27,778 nucleotides of DNA from Mobilicoccus sp032056465 (GTDB lineage Bacteria; Actinomycetota; Actinomycetes; Actinomycetales; Dermatophilaceae): the NCBI RefSeq assembly GCF_032056465.1, contig NZ_DAMBCL010000046.1; one strand, given 5' to 3'. Positions within the stretch are counted from its first letter, which is position 1; every line of letters begins with the position of its first letter. The notes under the pieces were generated by a model. The model had not been told where the DNA came from and made no database searches. It worked only from the letters and a program-made list of their open reading frames with translations. The translations under genes were made by a program, and so were the position numbers. Below are positions 14,855 through 20,896 of this stretch, one piece after another.

Positions 14855-15663
14855 GCCCCCTGCCACACCGCGTCGAACGGCGCGTTCGAGGCGACGCGGG
14901 CCTTGATGCCCTCGGTGACGAACGCCTTCGCGGCTCGCGCGGCGGCGAGCGGATCGAGACCCTTGGCGAGTTCGGCGGTGATCGCGGCCGCGAGGGAGCA
15001 TCCCGCCCCGCTCACCGCGACCTCGCCGATCTTGGGCGCGGAGAGGATCTCCGTCGTCGTGCCATCGTGGTAGACGTCGACGGCGTCCTCACCGGCCAGG
15101 CGCACGCCGCCCTTCGCGAGCACGGCGGCTCCGCAGGCCTCGTGGATGCGGCGGGCGGCGGTCTCGAGGTCCTCGACGGTGTCGATCGCGTCCATGCCTG
15201 CGAGGGACATCGCCTCGAAATGGTTGGGCGTCACGTACGTCGCGAGCGGCAGGATCTTCTCCGTGAGCGCGGTGTCGGTGTCGAGCGCGGCGCCGGGCTC
15301 CTGCCCCTTGCAGATGAGCACGGGGTCGAGCAGCAGCCGCTCCGGCCGGTACTCGGTGAGGGCCTGCGCGACGACGTCGATCGTCGCGGGCGTGCCGAGC
15401 ATGCCGATCTTCACCGTCTGCAGGTCGTAACAGGCGAACTCCGCCTCGAGCTGGTCGGCGATGACCTGCGGGTCGACCGGGGTGAACCGGTGGCCCCAGT
15501 CGCTCTTGGGGTCGAACGCGACGATGCATGTGAGCGCGGCGATGCCGAAGACGCCTCTGGCCTGGAACGTCTTGAGGTCGGCCTGGGCGCCCGCACCACC
15601 GGTCGCCTCGGAGCCGGCGATGGTGAGCGCGATGGGGGGCGGGGGCAGGTGCGTGTCGGACAT
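14851..15663 (-). CDS. ThiD/PdxK-type ribokinase-fold kinase, probably a dual-cysteine pyridoxal kinase
   Basis: A 270-residue kinase of the ThiD fold. IAGSEATGGAGAQADLKTF occupies 15-33. ThiD enzymes phosphorylate hydroxymethylpyrimidine for thiamin synthesis. This protein instead has features of the Bacillus/Staphylococcus PdxK branch, which salvages pyridoxal: CIVAFDP at 46-52, DPVLICKG at 113-120 with Cys118, and GAGC at 219-222 with Cys222. In that branch the first cysteine, in the lid loop, holds pyridoxal as a hemithioacetal. The start ATG 15663 has CAGGAT 6 nt upstream (leaderless-type). An in-frame extension to 15729 is unconserved. It is translationally coupled to the YchJ-like gene. 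No thiamin genes are nearby, which also favours the B6 role. Confidence 0.9.
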   Translation of the reverse strand: MSDTHLPPPPIALTIAGSEATGGAGAQADLKTFQARGVFGIAALTCIVAFDPKSDWGHRFTPVDPQVIADQLEAEFACYDLQTVKIGMLGTPATIDVVAQALTEYRPERLLLDPVLICKGQEPGAALDTDTALTEKILPLATYVTPNHFEAMSLAGMDAIDTVEDLETAARRIHEACGAAVLAKGGVRLAGEDAVDVYHDGTTTEILSAPKIGEVAVSGAGCSLAAAITAELAKGLDPLAAARAAKAFVTEGIKARVASNAPFDAVWQGA

Positions 15664-15669
15664 GGGCCC

Positions 15670-15675
15670 ATCCTG
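15670..15675 (-). promoter_or_regulatory. -10-like box of the kinase gene
   Basis: CAGGAT on the minus strand ends 6 nt before the ATG at 15663, with no ribosome site between. A -35 is not recognisable. Confidence 0.4.
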
Positions 15676-15729
15676 CGCCCTGCCCCCACCGCCGCGCACG
15701 TGGGTGCGAGGAACGCGTGGGCGACGCAC

Positions 15730-15761
15730 GGCGCCGGGCCCGTGTGGGCGGTGCCGGCGCC
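15730..15761 (-). terminator. Hairpin after the SRPBCC gene
   Basis: The arms GGCGCCGG (15730-15737) and CCGGCGCC (15754-15761) pair perfectly, and an inner GCCC/GGGC stem extends the structure. It begins 20 bp past the SRPBCC stop and lies before the kinase promoter, the place expected for a terminator. There is no T-tract. Confidence 0.5.
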
Positions 15762-15781
15762 GACGACGCGACGGGCCGGCG

Positions 15782-16243
15782 TCAGCTCCCGGCGAAGTAC
15801 CGCTGGAGTTTCCGCAGGGACGCCTCGATGCCCTCGGCGTTGCGCTCGGGGGCCTTGACGAGCTTCATGAGCAGGCTCGGGGAGTCGCCGAAGTCGAAGG
15901 TCTCGGTGACGCGGGTGCGACCGTCCTCGGCGGGCTCGAACTCCCAGCGCCACCGGTGGCCCCCGGGGTGGCGCCACTCGACGATGCGGCCGGGCTCGAT
16001 GCGGGTGACCGTGCTCGTGATCGCGTACGGGATGCCCTTCATCGCCATCGACACCCGGAACCGGTCGCCGTACTCCAGCCGCCGAGGCCCGATGACCTGC
16101 GGCTTGACGGTTCCGCTCCCGTCGATCTCGTGATGCCGGTGCGGGTTGGCGAGGAGGTCGAAGACCTCCTCGGGGGTGGCGTCGACGACGATCTGTCGGG
16201 AGACGCACGTGGGTCCGGCGTCGATGGGGGTCGGGGAGGTCAT
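15782..16243 (-). CDS. SRPBCC (START-like/polyketide-cyclase) family protein
   Basis: A 153-residue helix-grip protein with the usual order. An N-terminal strand (CVSRQIVVDATPEEVFDLLANP, about 13-34) leads into the small helices. Then come repeated antiparallel strands with RIVEWRHPGG and WRWEFEP, and a long C-terminal helix (SLLMKLVKAPERNAEGIEASLRKLQRYF). Such proteins bind a hydrophobic ligand in a central cavity and are usually cytosolic; the ligand is unknown. The ATG at 16243 is chosen over 16282 because TAGCGT lies 7 nt upstream and the extra N-terminal residues are unconserved. It is divergent from the CoA-transferase gene. Confidence 0.88.
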   Translation of the reverse strand: MTSPTPIDAGPTCVSRQIVVDATPEEVFDLLANPHRHHEIDGSGTVKPQVIGPRRLEYGDRFRVSMAMKGIPYAITSTVTRIEPGRIVEWRHPGGHRWRWEFEPAEDGRTRVTETFDFGDSPSLLMKLVKAPERNAEGIEASLRKLQRYFAGS

Positions 16244-16250
16244 GAGGACC

Positions 16251-16256
16251 ACGCTA
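16251..16256 (-). promoter_or_regulatory. -10 box of the SRPBCC gene (leaderless)
   Basis: TAGCGT on the minus strand ends 7 nt before the ATG at 16243, and there is no ribosome site. Confidence 0.55.
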
Positions 16257-16448
16257 GTCAGGAGGGAGGAGACCGTCACCATCTCGGCCTCCCCCTCGGG
16301 TCGGGCACCCGCTCACGACGCCCCGTGGCGAGGGCTGTGCGCACCGCCACCCGCAACGGGATGCCGGGCCGCGTCCACCGGCGACGACGGACGACGCGGC
16401 GTTGCTCACGCCCACGCGCATGTCCCCGCTGCAGGGTCGCCCGGCGTC

Positions 16449-16454
16449 TAGGGT
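16449..16454 (+). promoter_or_regulatory. -10 box of the CoA-transferase gene
   Basis: TAGGGT would start transcription near 16461, just before the palindrome at 16467-16480. A matching -35 is not evident, which could mean an activator is needed. Confidence 0.5.
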
Positions 16455-16466
16455 CGGAGCCGACGA

Positions 16467-16480
16467 GAACGACGTCGTTC
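16467..16480. promoter_or_regulatory. Perfect 14-bp palindrome before the CoA-transferase ribosome site
   Basis: GAACGACGTCGTTC is its own reverse complement. It sits between the predicted transcription start and the ribosome site AGGAGG (16482-16487), a position suited to a repressor operator. No regulator gene is adjacent. Confidence 0.55.
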
Positions 16481-16493
16481 CAGGAGGCAGAGG

Positions 16494-17789
16494 ATGACCG
16501 CGCAGGATCAGTACGCCGCCAAACGCCGCGAGGCCGGTGAGGCCGTCGGGCTCATCGAGGACGGCTCACACGTCGTCGTCCCGACCGGGGTGGGCGAGCC
16601 GCCGACGATCCTCGAGGCCCTCTCCGAGCGCCGCACCGAGTTCCGTGGCGTGACGGTGAGCCAGATCCTCCCGCTGCGCCCCTACGGGTACCTCGACCCA
16701 GAGACCGTCGAGCACGTGCGCCACTGTGCCTACTTCGTCGGCGGCCCCACCCGCGCCGGCGCCCAGGCGGGGTGGGTCGACTTCTACCCCTCCTACTTCA
16801 GCGAGATGCCGGCGCTGTTCCGTGAGGGGCTGCTGCCCGCCGACGTCGTCGTCGCCATGGCCTCGCCGATGGACGCCCACGGCTACTTCTCCCTGGGTCT
16901 CGCCCCGGACTACACGATGGCGGCCCTCGAGAAGGCGCGCACGGTGATCCTCGAGGTCAACCCGAACGTCCCGTACGCCTTCGGCCACTGCCACATCCAC
17001 ATCGAGCGGGTCGACGCGATCGTCGAGGACGAGCGGCCCCTCCTCGAGGTCGGGCTGCCCGAGATCGGGCCGGTGCAGAAGGCGATCGCCGGGCACGTCG
17101 CCGACCTCATCCCGAACGGGGCGACCCTTCAGATCGGGTACGGCGGCATCCCCGACGCCGTCGTCATGCAGCTCCTCGAGAAGCGCGACCTCGGCATCCA
17201 CACCGAGATGATCGGCGACGGCATCCTCTCCCTCGTCGAGGCGGGAGCCGTGACCAACCTCGAGAAGAACGTCGACCGGGGGCGGATGCTCGCGACGTTC
17301 GCGTTGGGCTCTCGGCGCCTCTACGACTTCATGGACCGCAACCCGGCCCTGGAGATGCACCCCGTCGACGTGACGAACGACCCCTGCCGGGCCGGTCTCG
17401 TCGATCGACTCCACTCGATCAACGGCACGATGCAGATCGACCTCATCGGCCAGTGCGGCTCCGAATCCCTCGGCACGAAGCCGTATTCGGGCACGGGCGG
17501 GCAGAGCGACTTCGTGCGCGCCTCCAACCGTTCCCGAGACGGCAAGGCGTTCATCGTCCTGCCCTCGACGGCCAAGGGAGACACGATCACCCGCATCGTG
17601 CCGACGCTCACGCCGGGCACCCACGTCTCGACGAGCAAGAACGACATCGACTACGTCGTCACGGAGTTCGGCGTCGCCCGGCTGCGCGGCAAGAGCGCCC
17701 ACGCCCGCGCGAAGGCGCTCATCGGCATCGCCCACCCCGACTTCCGCGACCAGCTCACCGAGGAGGCGGGCAAGCTCCGGTTGCTCTGA
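16494..17789 (+). CDS. Acetyl-CoA hydrolase/transferase family protein (4-hydroxybutyrate CoA-transferase-like)
   Basis: A 431-residue class I CoA-transferase that would move CoA between an acyl-CoA and a carboxylate such as acetate, or hydrolyse acetyl-CoA. The two-domain layout and length match the 4-hydroxybutyrate CoA-transferase branch. The GYGGIPD loop is at 215-221. The catalytic glutamate is expected at Glu238 in GIHTEMIGDG, where the glutamyl-CoA thioester would form. GTGGQSDFVRAS is near 334-345, and the C-terminal YVVTEFGVARLRGKS segment is present. The ribosome site AGGAGG is strong. The gene has its own promoter and a palindromic candidate operator, and ends before a shared hairpin. 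The true acceptor and donor are unknown. Confidence 0.93.
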   Translation: MTAQDQYAAKRREAGEAVGLIEDGSHVVVPTGVGEPPTILEALSERRTEFRGVTVSQILPLRPYGYLDPETVEHVRHCAYFVGGPTRAGAQAGWVDFYPSYFSEMPALFREGLLPADVVVAMASPMDAHGYFSLGLAPDYTMAALEKARTVILEVNPNVPYAFGHCHIHIERVDAIVEDERPLLEVGLPEIGPVQKAIAGHVADLIPNGATLQIGYGGIPDAVVMQLLEKRDLGIHTEMIGDGILSLVEAGAVTNLEKNVDRGRMLATFALGSRRLYDFMDRNPALEMHPVDVTNDPCRAGLVDRLHSINGTMQIDLIGQCGSESLGTKPYSGTGGQSDFVRASNRSRDGKAFIVLPSTAKGDTITRIVPTLTPGTHVSTSKNDIDYVVTEFGVARLRGKSAHARAKALIGIAHPDFRDQLTEEAGKLRLL

Positions 17790-17867
17790 GCGCGAGCCCG
17801 CGCACGAGCCGCGGGGCTCCACAGCCCGCGGCCGGCGCGAGGTCGCACGGCACCTCTCCGCGGCCGA

Positions 17868-17902
17868 ACCGGTCGCCTCAGGGCTCCCCCGAGGCGGCCG
17901 GT
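17868..17902. terminator. Bidirectional hairpin between convergent genes
   Basis: ACCGGTCGCCTC (17868-17879) pairs with GAGGCGGCCGGT (17891-17902) over 12 bp with one U-G wobble and an 11-nt loop. It lies between the CoA-transferase stop and the DUF305 stop, so it can serve both. No T-tract follows on either side. Confidence 0.6.
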
Positions 17903-17945
17903 CCGGCGTCCTCTCGCGCGTGTGCGCGGCGGTGGCGAGCGCCGG

Positions 17946-18614
17946 TCACTGCCCGAGCATCGAACGCATCTGAGCGATCTCGGCCTCCTGGGAGGCGATG
18001 ATCTGCTCCGCCAGCGCCTTGGCCTGCGGGTTCTGACCCTTCTCGAGCTCGGCACGCGCCATGTCGGCCGCGCCCTGGTGGTGCTCGATCATGCCCTCGA
18101 GGAACAGGCGACCGGCCTCGGGCCCGTCGGCCTGTCGCAGCGCAGCCATCTGCTTCTCGTCGAGCATCCCGTCCATGTGACCCGAGTGGTCCATGGGCGG
18201 CGGGGTGACACCCCACCCCTGCAGCCATGAGTTCATCGCGTCGATCTCGGGGGCCTGCGCGCTGCGGATCTGCTGGGCGAGCTGCGTCACCTGCGGGTCG
18301 ACGCCCTGCTTGCCGAGCACGATGTCGGACATCTCGAGGGCCTGCTGGTGATGCGGCACCATCATCGACGCGAACGACACGTCCTGCTGGTCGTGCTCGG
18401 GGCCGGCGGAGGTCGGGGGCGCCGTGACCGTGGGGGACTCCGTGGCGGGGGTCGTGGGCTCCGGGGACGTGGTGACGGCAGCCGTCGTCGCGGGCGAGGC
18501 GGCCGGGGTCGTCGCGGCCGGGTCGGCGGTCGTGCCCTCTCCCCCCTGGCCGCACCCGGTGAGGAGCAGTCCGGCGGCGAGAACGGCGGCGAGGTGGCGG
18601 CGACGAATCGTCAT
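17946..18614 (-). CDS. DUF305-domain lipoprotein
   Basis: A 222-residue exported lipoprotein. The lipobox LTGC puts the lipidated cysteine at residue 21. A long Thr/Ala/Pro-rich linker (about 29-71) lifts the domain off the membrane. The DUF305 domain is a four-helix ferritin-like bundle with two HH pairs: His88-His89 in MMVPHHQQALEM and His178-His179 in MIEHHQGAADM. Met and His residues between them (MDHSGHMDGM at 141-150) resemble a metal-binding loop, and copper or other metal handling is often proposed for this family but is not shown here. The start ATG 18614 is chosen because AAGGA lies 9 nt upstream; the ATG at 18623 directly abuts the ribosome site. It is divergent from the ArsC-like gene. 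Confidence 0.93.
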   Translation of the reverse strand: MTIRRRHLAAVLAAGLLLTGCGQGGEGTTADPAATTPAASPATTAAVTTSPEPTTPATESPTVTAPPTSAGPEHDQQDVSFASMMVPHHQQALEMSDIVLGKQGVDPQVTQLAQQIRSAQAPEIDAMNSWLQGWGVTPPPMDHSGHMDGMLDEKQMAALRQADGPEAGRLFLEGMIEHHQGAADMARAELEKGQNPQAKALAEQIIASQEAEIAQMRSMLGQ

Positions 18615-18710
18615 GGCGATCATTCCTTCTCGGTCGTCTGGACGTGCCCCCAGTCAACCGCACCCGCTCTTCCCCCTCCACCGGAGGCGCCCCCCGGGGG
18701 GCGAAAGGTG

Positions 18711-18739
18711 TTGACCCACCCGCGCCCGGCCGGTAGGGA
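18711..18739 (+). promoter_or_regulatory. Promoter of the ArsC-like gene
   Basis: TTGACC (18711-18716), a 17-bp spacer and TAGGGA (18734-18739) form the best consensus promoter in the window. Transcription would begin at about the ATG (18746). AGGGAG inside the -10 region could only act as a ribosome site if transcription starts further upstream. Confidence 0.6.
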
Positions 18740-18745
18740 GTGGGC

Positions 18746-19120
18746 ATGACCCTCACGATCCTGCACAACCCCCGCTGTTCGACCTCCCGCAAGGCCCTCG
18801 AGGCGATCGAGGCGGCCGGGGCCGAGGTCGACGTCGTCCGCTATCTCGACTCACCGCTGAGCGAGCGCGCGGTGCTCGACCTCCTCGAGATCCTCGAGGA
18901 CTCACCCGGCGACCTCGTGCGCCGCGACGCGACGTTCGAACAGCTCGACCTCGCCGAGAGCGACGTCGACTCCCCGGAGAAGGTCGCGGCGGTCCTCGCC
19001 GACAACCCCCGGCTCATGCAACGGCCCGTCCTCATCGCCGAGGACGTCGCGATCATCGGGCGCCCGTTCGACCGGGTCGGACCGTTCATCGAGGAACACG
19101 GGACCAAGCCCGCCGAGTGA
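18746..19120 (+). CDS. ArsC-family (glutaredoxin-type arsenate reductase-like) protein
   Basis: A 124-residue thioredoxin-fold protein. The single catalytic cysteine Cys11 lies in the loop HNPRCSTSRKAL (7-18). Conserved basic residues appear in LVRRDATFEQL (near 53-63) and in LMQRPVLI (near 90-97), followed by IIGRPFDRV. This matches the glutaredoxin-dependent arsenate reductase family, where the cysteine attacks arsenate. No arsB, acr3 or arsR gene is nearby, so it may act on another substrate, as many stand-alone homologues probably do. ATG 18746 is preferred; a GTG two codons upstream is possible. It is divergent from the DUF305 lipoprotein gene. Confidence 0.92.
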   Translation: MTLTILHNPRCSTSRKALEAIEAAGAEVDVVRYLDSPLSERAVLDLLEILEDSPGDLVRRDATFEQLDLAESDVDSPEKVAAVLADNPRLMQRPVLIAEDVAIIGRPFDRVGPFIEEHGTKPAE

Positions 19121-19142
19121 TCGCGTCGCTCGGACCACCGGA

Positions 19143-19183
19143 GGCCGTCCGGGCCGTCCGGGCCGTCCGCGCCGTTCGCGCCG
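19143..19183. repeat. 9-bp GGCCGTCCG tandem repeat, about four copies
   Basis: Three perfect copies, one diverged copy and a partial copy lie in the gap between the ArsC-like gene and the convergent amidotransferase gene. The repeat probably reflects slippage in GC-rich DNA. Confidence 0.7.
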
Positions 19184-19207
19184 CGGGAGGCGGTCCGCCC
19201 GACCGTC

Positions 19208-20038
19208 TCAGACGCGGGCGGGCGCGTCCGCCGTGGCGAGGGCGTGGGTGCTCATCCGCATGGACACGAGGTCGACGACGGTGAGCGAGTCCAGCGGGAC
19301 GTCCTCCCACCCCGTGGTGTCGAGGCCACTCGAGGCGAACGCGAGACCTCCGTCGGGAGTACGCCGCACGCGCAGGTCGTAGTACGCCTCGTCGTGGGCG
19401 GGCGGCAGGCTCGCGTCGTCGAGGCCGCGTTCGGCGAAGTGGGCGGTGGGCACGGCGGCGTGGGTGCTCGCGCGCACGACGACGAGTTGGTCGACACCGA
19501 GGACCATCGCGTTGAGCCCGGCCACGGGGAAGTGCGCGCGGATCGTCGTGATCGTGTCGGCGACCGCCTCCGCGAGTTCCGCACCCTCCTCGATGCGTTC
19601 GCGGACGAGCGCGAAGTAGAGCTCGCTGTCGGTGGTGCCCGCACAGTCGCGGAGGAACGTCGGCGAGACGAGGGCGCGGAGATCGGCGATCGGCATGATC
19701 GACCCGTTGTGGGCGAGCCCGACCGGCCCGAGTCGGGTCACGGCCCGAAAGGGGTGGGTGTTCACCGACCTCACCGGGAGGCCGCCGGTGGCGAGGCGCA
19801 GGTGCGCGACCGCCGCCCGGGAGCGGACCCCGCTGAGCGTGTTGGTGAGCGCCGCGTCGCGCATCCCACCACCGGTGCGGCGTCGCCGCTCCAGCCCACC
19901 GTCCTGCGTCGTCCACATCGCGCCCCAACCGTCGTCGTGCACGCGGGCGAGGTGCTGGAAGGCGGCGGCCTCCTCGATCCCGAGGACATCGGAGAAGGTC
20001 GAGGCTGACGTGGAGGCGAACGCGAGCAGACGGCACAT
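19208..20038 (-). CDS. Class II glutamine amidotransferase (Ntn-type)
   Basis: A 276-residue Ntn-hydrolase domain that releases ammonia from glutamine or uses the gamma-glutamyl bond directly. The start at ATG 20038 puts Cys2 (MCRLLAF) at the mature N-terminus, where it is the nucleophile. HDDGWG is at 34-39, AHLRLAT at 78-84, and the oxyanion-site HNG at 110-112. It consists of the glutaminase domain only, so it should either pair with a synthase or act as a stand-alone hydrolase, as in the YafJ or EgtC families. No ergothioneine genes flank it, so the partner is unknown. An ATG three codons upstream would bury the cysteine and is rejected. Confidence 0.93.
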   Translation of the reverse strand: MCRLLAFASTSASTFSDVLGIEEAAAFQHLARVHDDGWGAMWTTQDGGLERRRRTGGGMRDAALTNTLSGVRSRAAVAHLRLATGGLPVRSVNTHPFRAVTRLGPVGLAHNGSIMPIADLRALVSPTFLRDCAGTTDSELYFALVRERIEEGAELAEAVADTITTIRAHFPVAGLNAMVLGVDQLVVVRASTHAAVPTAHFAERGLDDASLPPAHDEAYYDLRVRRTPDGGLAFASSGLDTTGWEDVPLDSLTVVDLVSMRMSTHALATADAPARV

Positions 20039-20191
20039 GGCGGACACGGCTTTCGGGCGAGTGACGAGGCGGGTCAGGGTGGCCCACGTCGTCGTGGCAG
20101 GACTGGAAGCACAATCGGCAGCGGATGCGCCCAGCCGAGCACCCCGGTGCGAATACCTGCCCCCGACAGGAAATCCGTATCGGACAGGGTC

Positions 20192-20872
20192 CTACCTGAG
20201 GACCCCCTTGAGCGTGGTCGTCCCACGATCCGAGAAGGCCACCCGTTGGGCGAGGTACAGCTCGGCACACGCGAGGGCGTCGGTGAGCGCCGCGTGCGCG
20301 CGATAGGTCGGCAGGCCGTGGTACCGGCGCGCCTGCCCGAGCCGAAGGGTGCCGGCTCGGGGGTGGTCGTAGGGTCCGGCCGCGAGGCGGCGCTGGAGGT
20401 CGAGGGTGTCGACGACCCGGACAGGCAGCGGCGCAGAGAAGACGCGCCGACACGCGGCCGAGAGGAACTCCTCCTCGATGACGGCGTAGTGCGCAAGCAG
20501 CACGCGGCCGGCGAGGGCGTCGAGCACCTGCGTGAGGACGTCCTCGAGATCGAGACCCGCGGCGAGGACGTCGTCGGTGAGGCCGTGCACCGTCGCACTC
20601 TGGCCGACCTCCCCGTCGGCGCGGACGATGAGCTGGCGGGCGCCGCCGAGGCGGATCACGTCGCCGTCGACAGGGACGAATCCCACCGAGAGGATGCGGT
20701 CGGTCCTGGGGTCCAGCCCGGTCGTCTCGAGGTCGATCGCGAGGAAGGGCACGTCCGCGAGCCGGGTGGAGCGTCGCGGTGCGGGCACGTCGAGGAACCG
20801 GACGAGCGGGGTGTCCTCCCCCGCCGCCCTGCGCGCCCGCTCCCGGCGGCGTCGCTCCCCCCGGAAGATCAC
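20192..20872 (-). CDS. DnaQ-type 3'-5' exonuclease (DEDDh family)
   Basis: A 226-residue exonuclease-fold protein with a basic N-terminus. Exo I is AIDLETTGLD, with Asp47 and Glu49. Exo II aligns with HYAVIEEEFL at 128-137, where the usual aspartate is Glu133. Exo III is HAALTDALA, with His193 and Asp198. The reaction would be removal of nucleotides from a 3' end. It starts with GTG at 20872 behind GAGGA with a 7-nt gap, only 24 nt after the stop of the cNMP/CBS/DUF294 gene, so the two are probably one transcript. The pairing suggests a specialised nuclease rather than the replicative proofreading subunit. Confidence 0.9.
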   Translation of the reverse strand: MIFRGERRRRERARRAAGEDTPLVRFLDVPAPRRSTRLADVPFLAIDLETTGLDPRTDRILSVGFVPVDGDVIRLGGARQLIVRADGEVGQSATVHGLTDDVLAAGLDLEDVLTQVLDALAGRVLLAHYAVIEEEFLSAACRRVFSAPLPVRVVDTLDLQRRLAAGPYDHPRAGTLRLGQARRYHGLPTYRAHAALTDALACAELYLAQRVAFSDRGTTTLKGVLR

Positions 20873-20896
20873 GGCGGGTTCCTCACGACGGATTCC

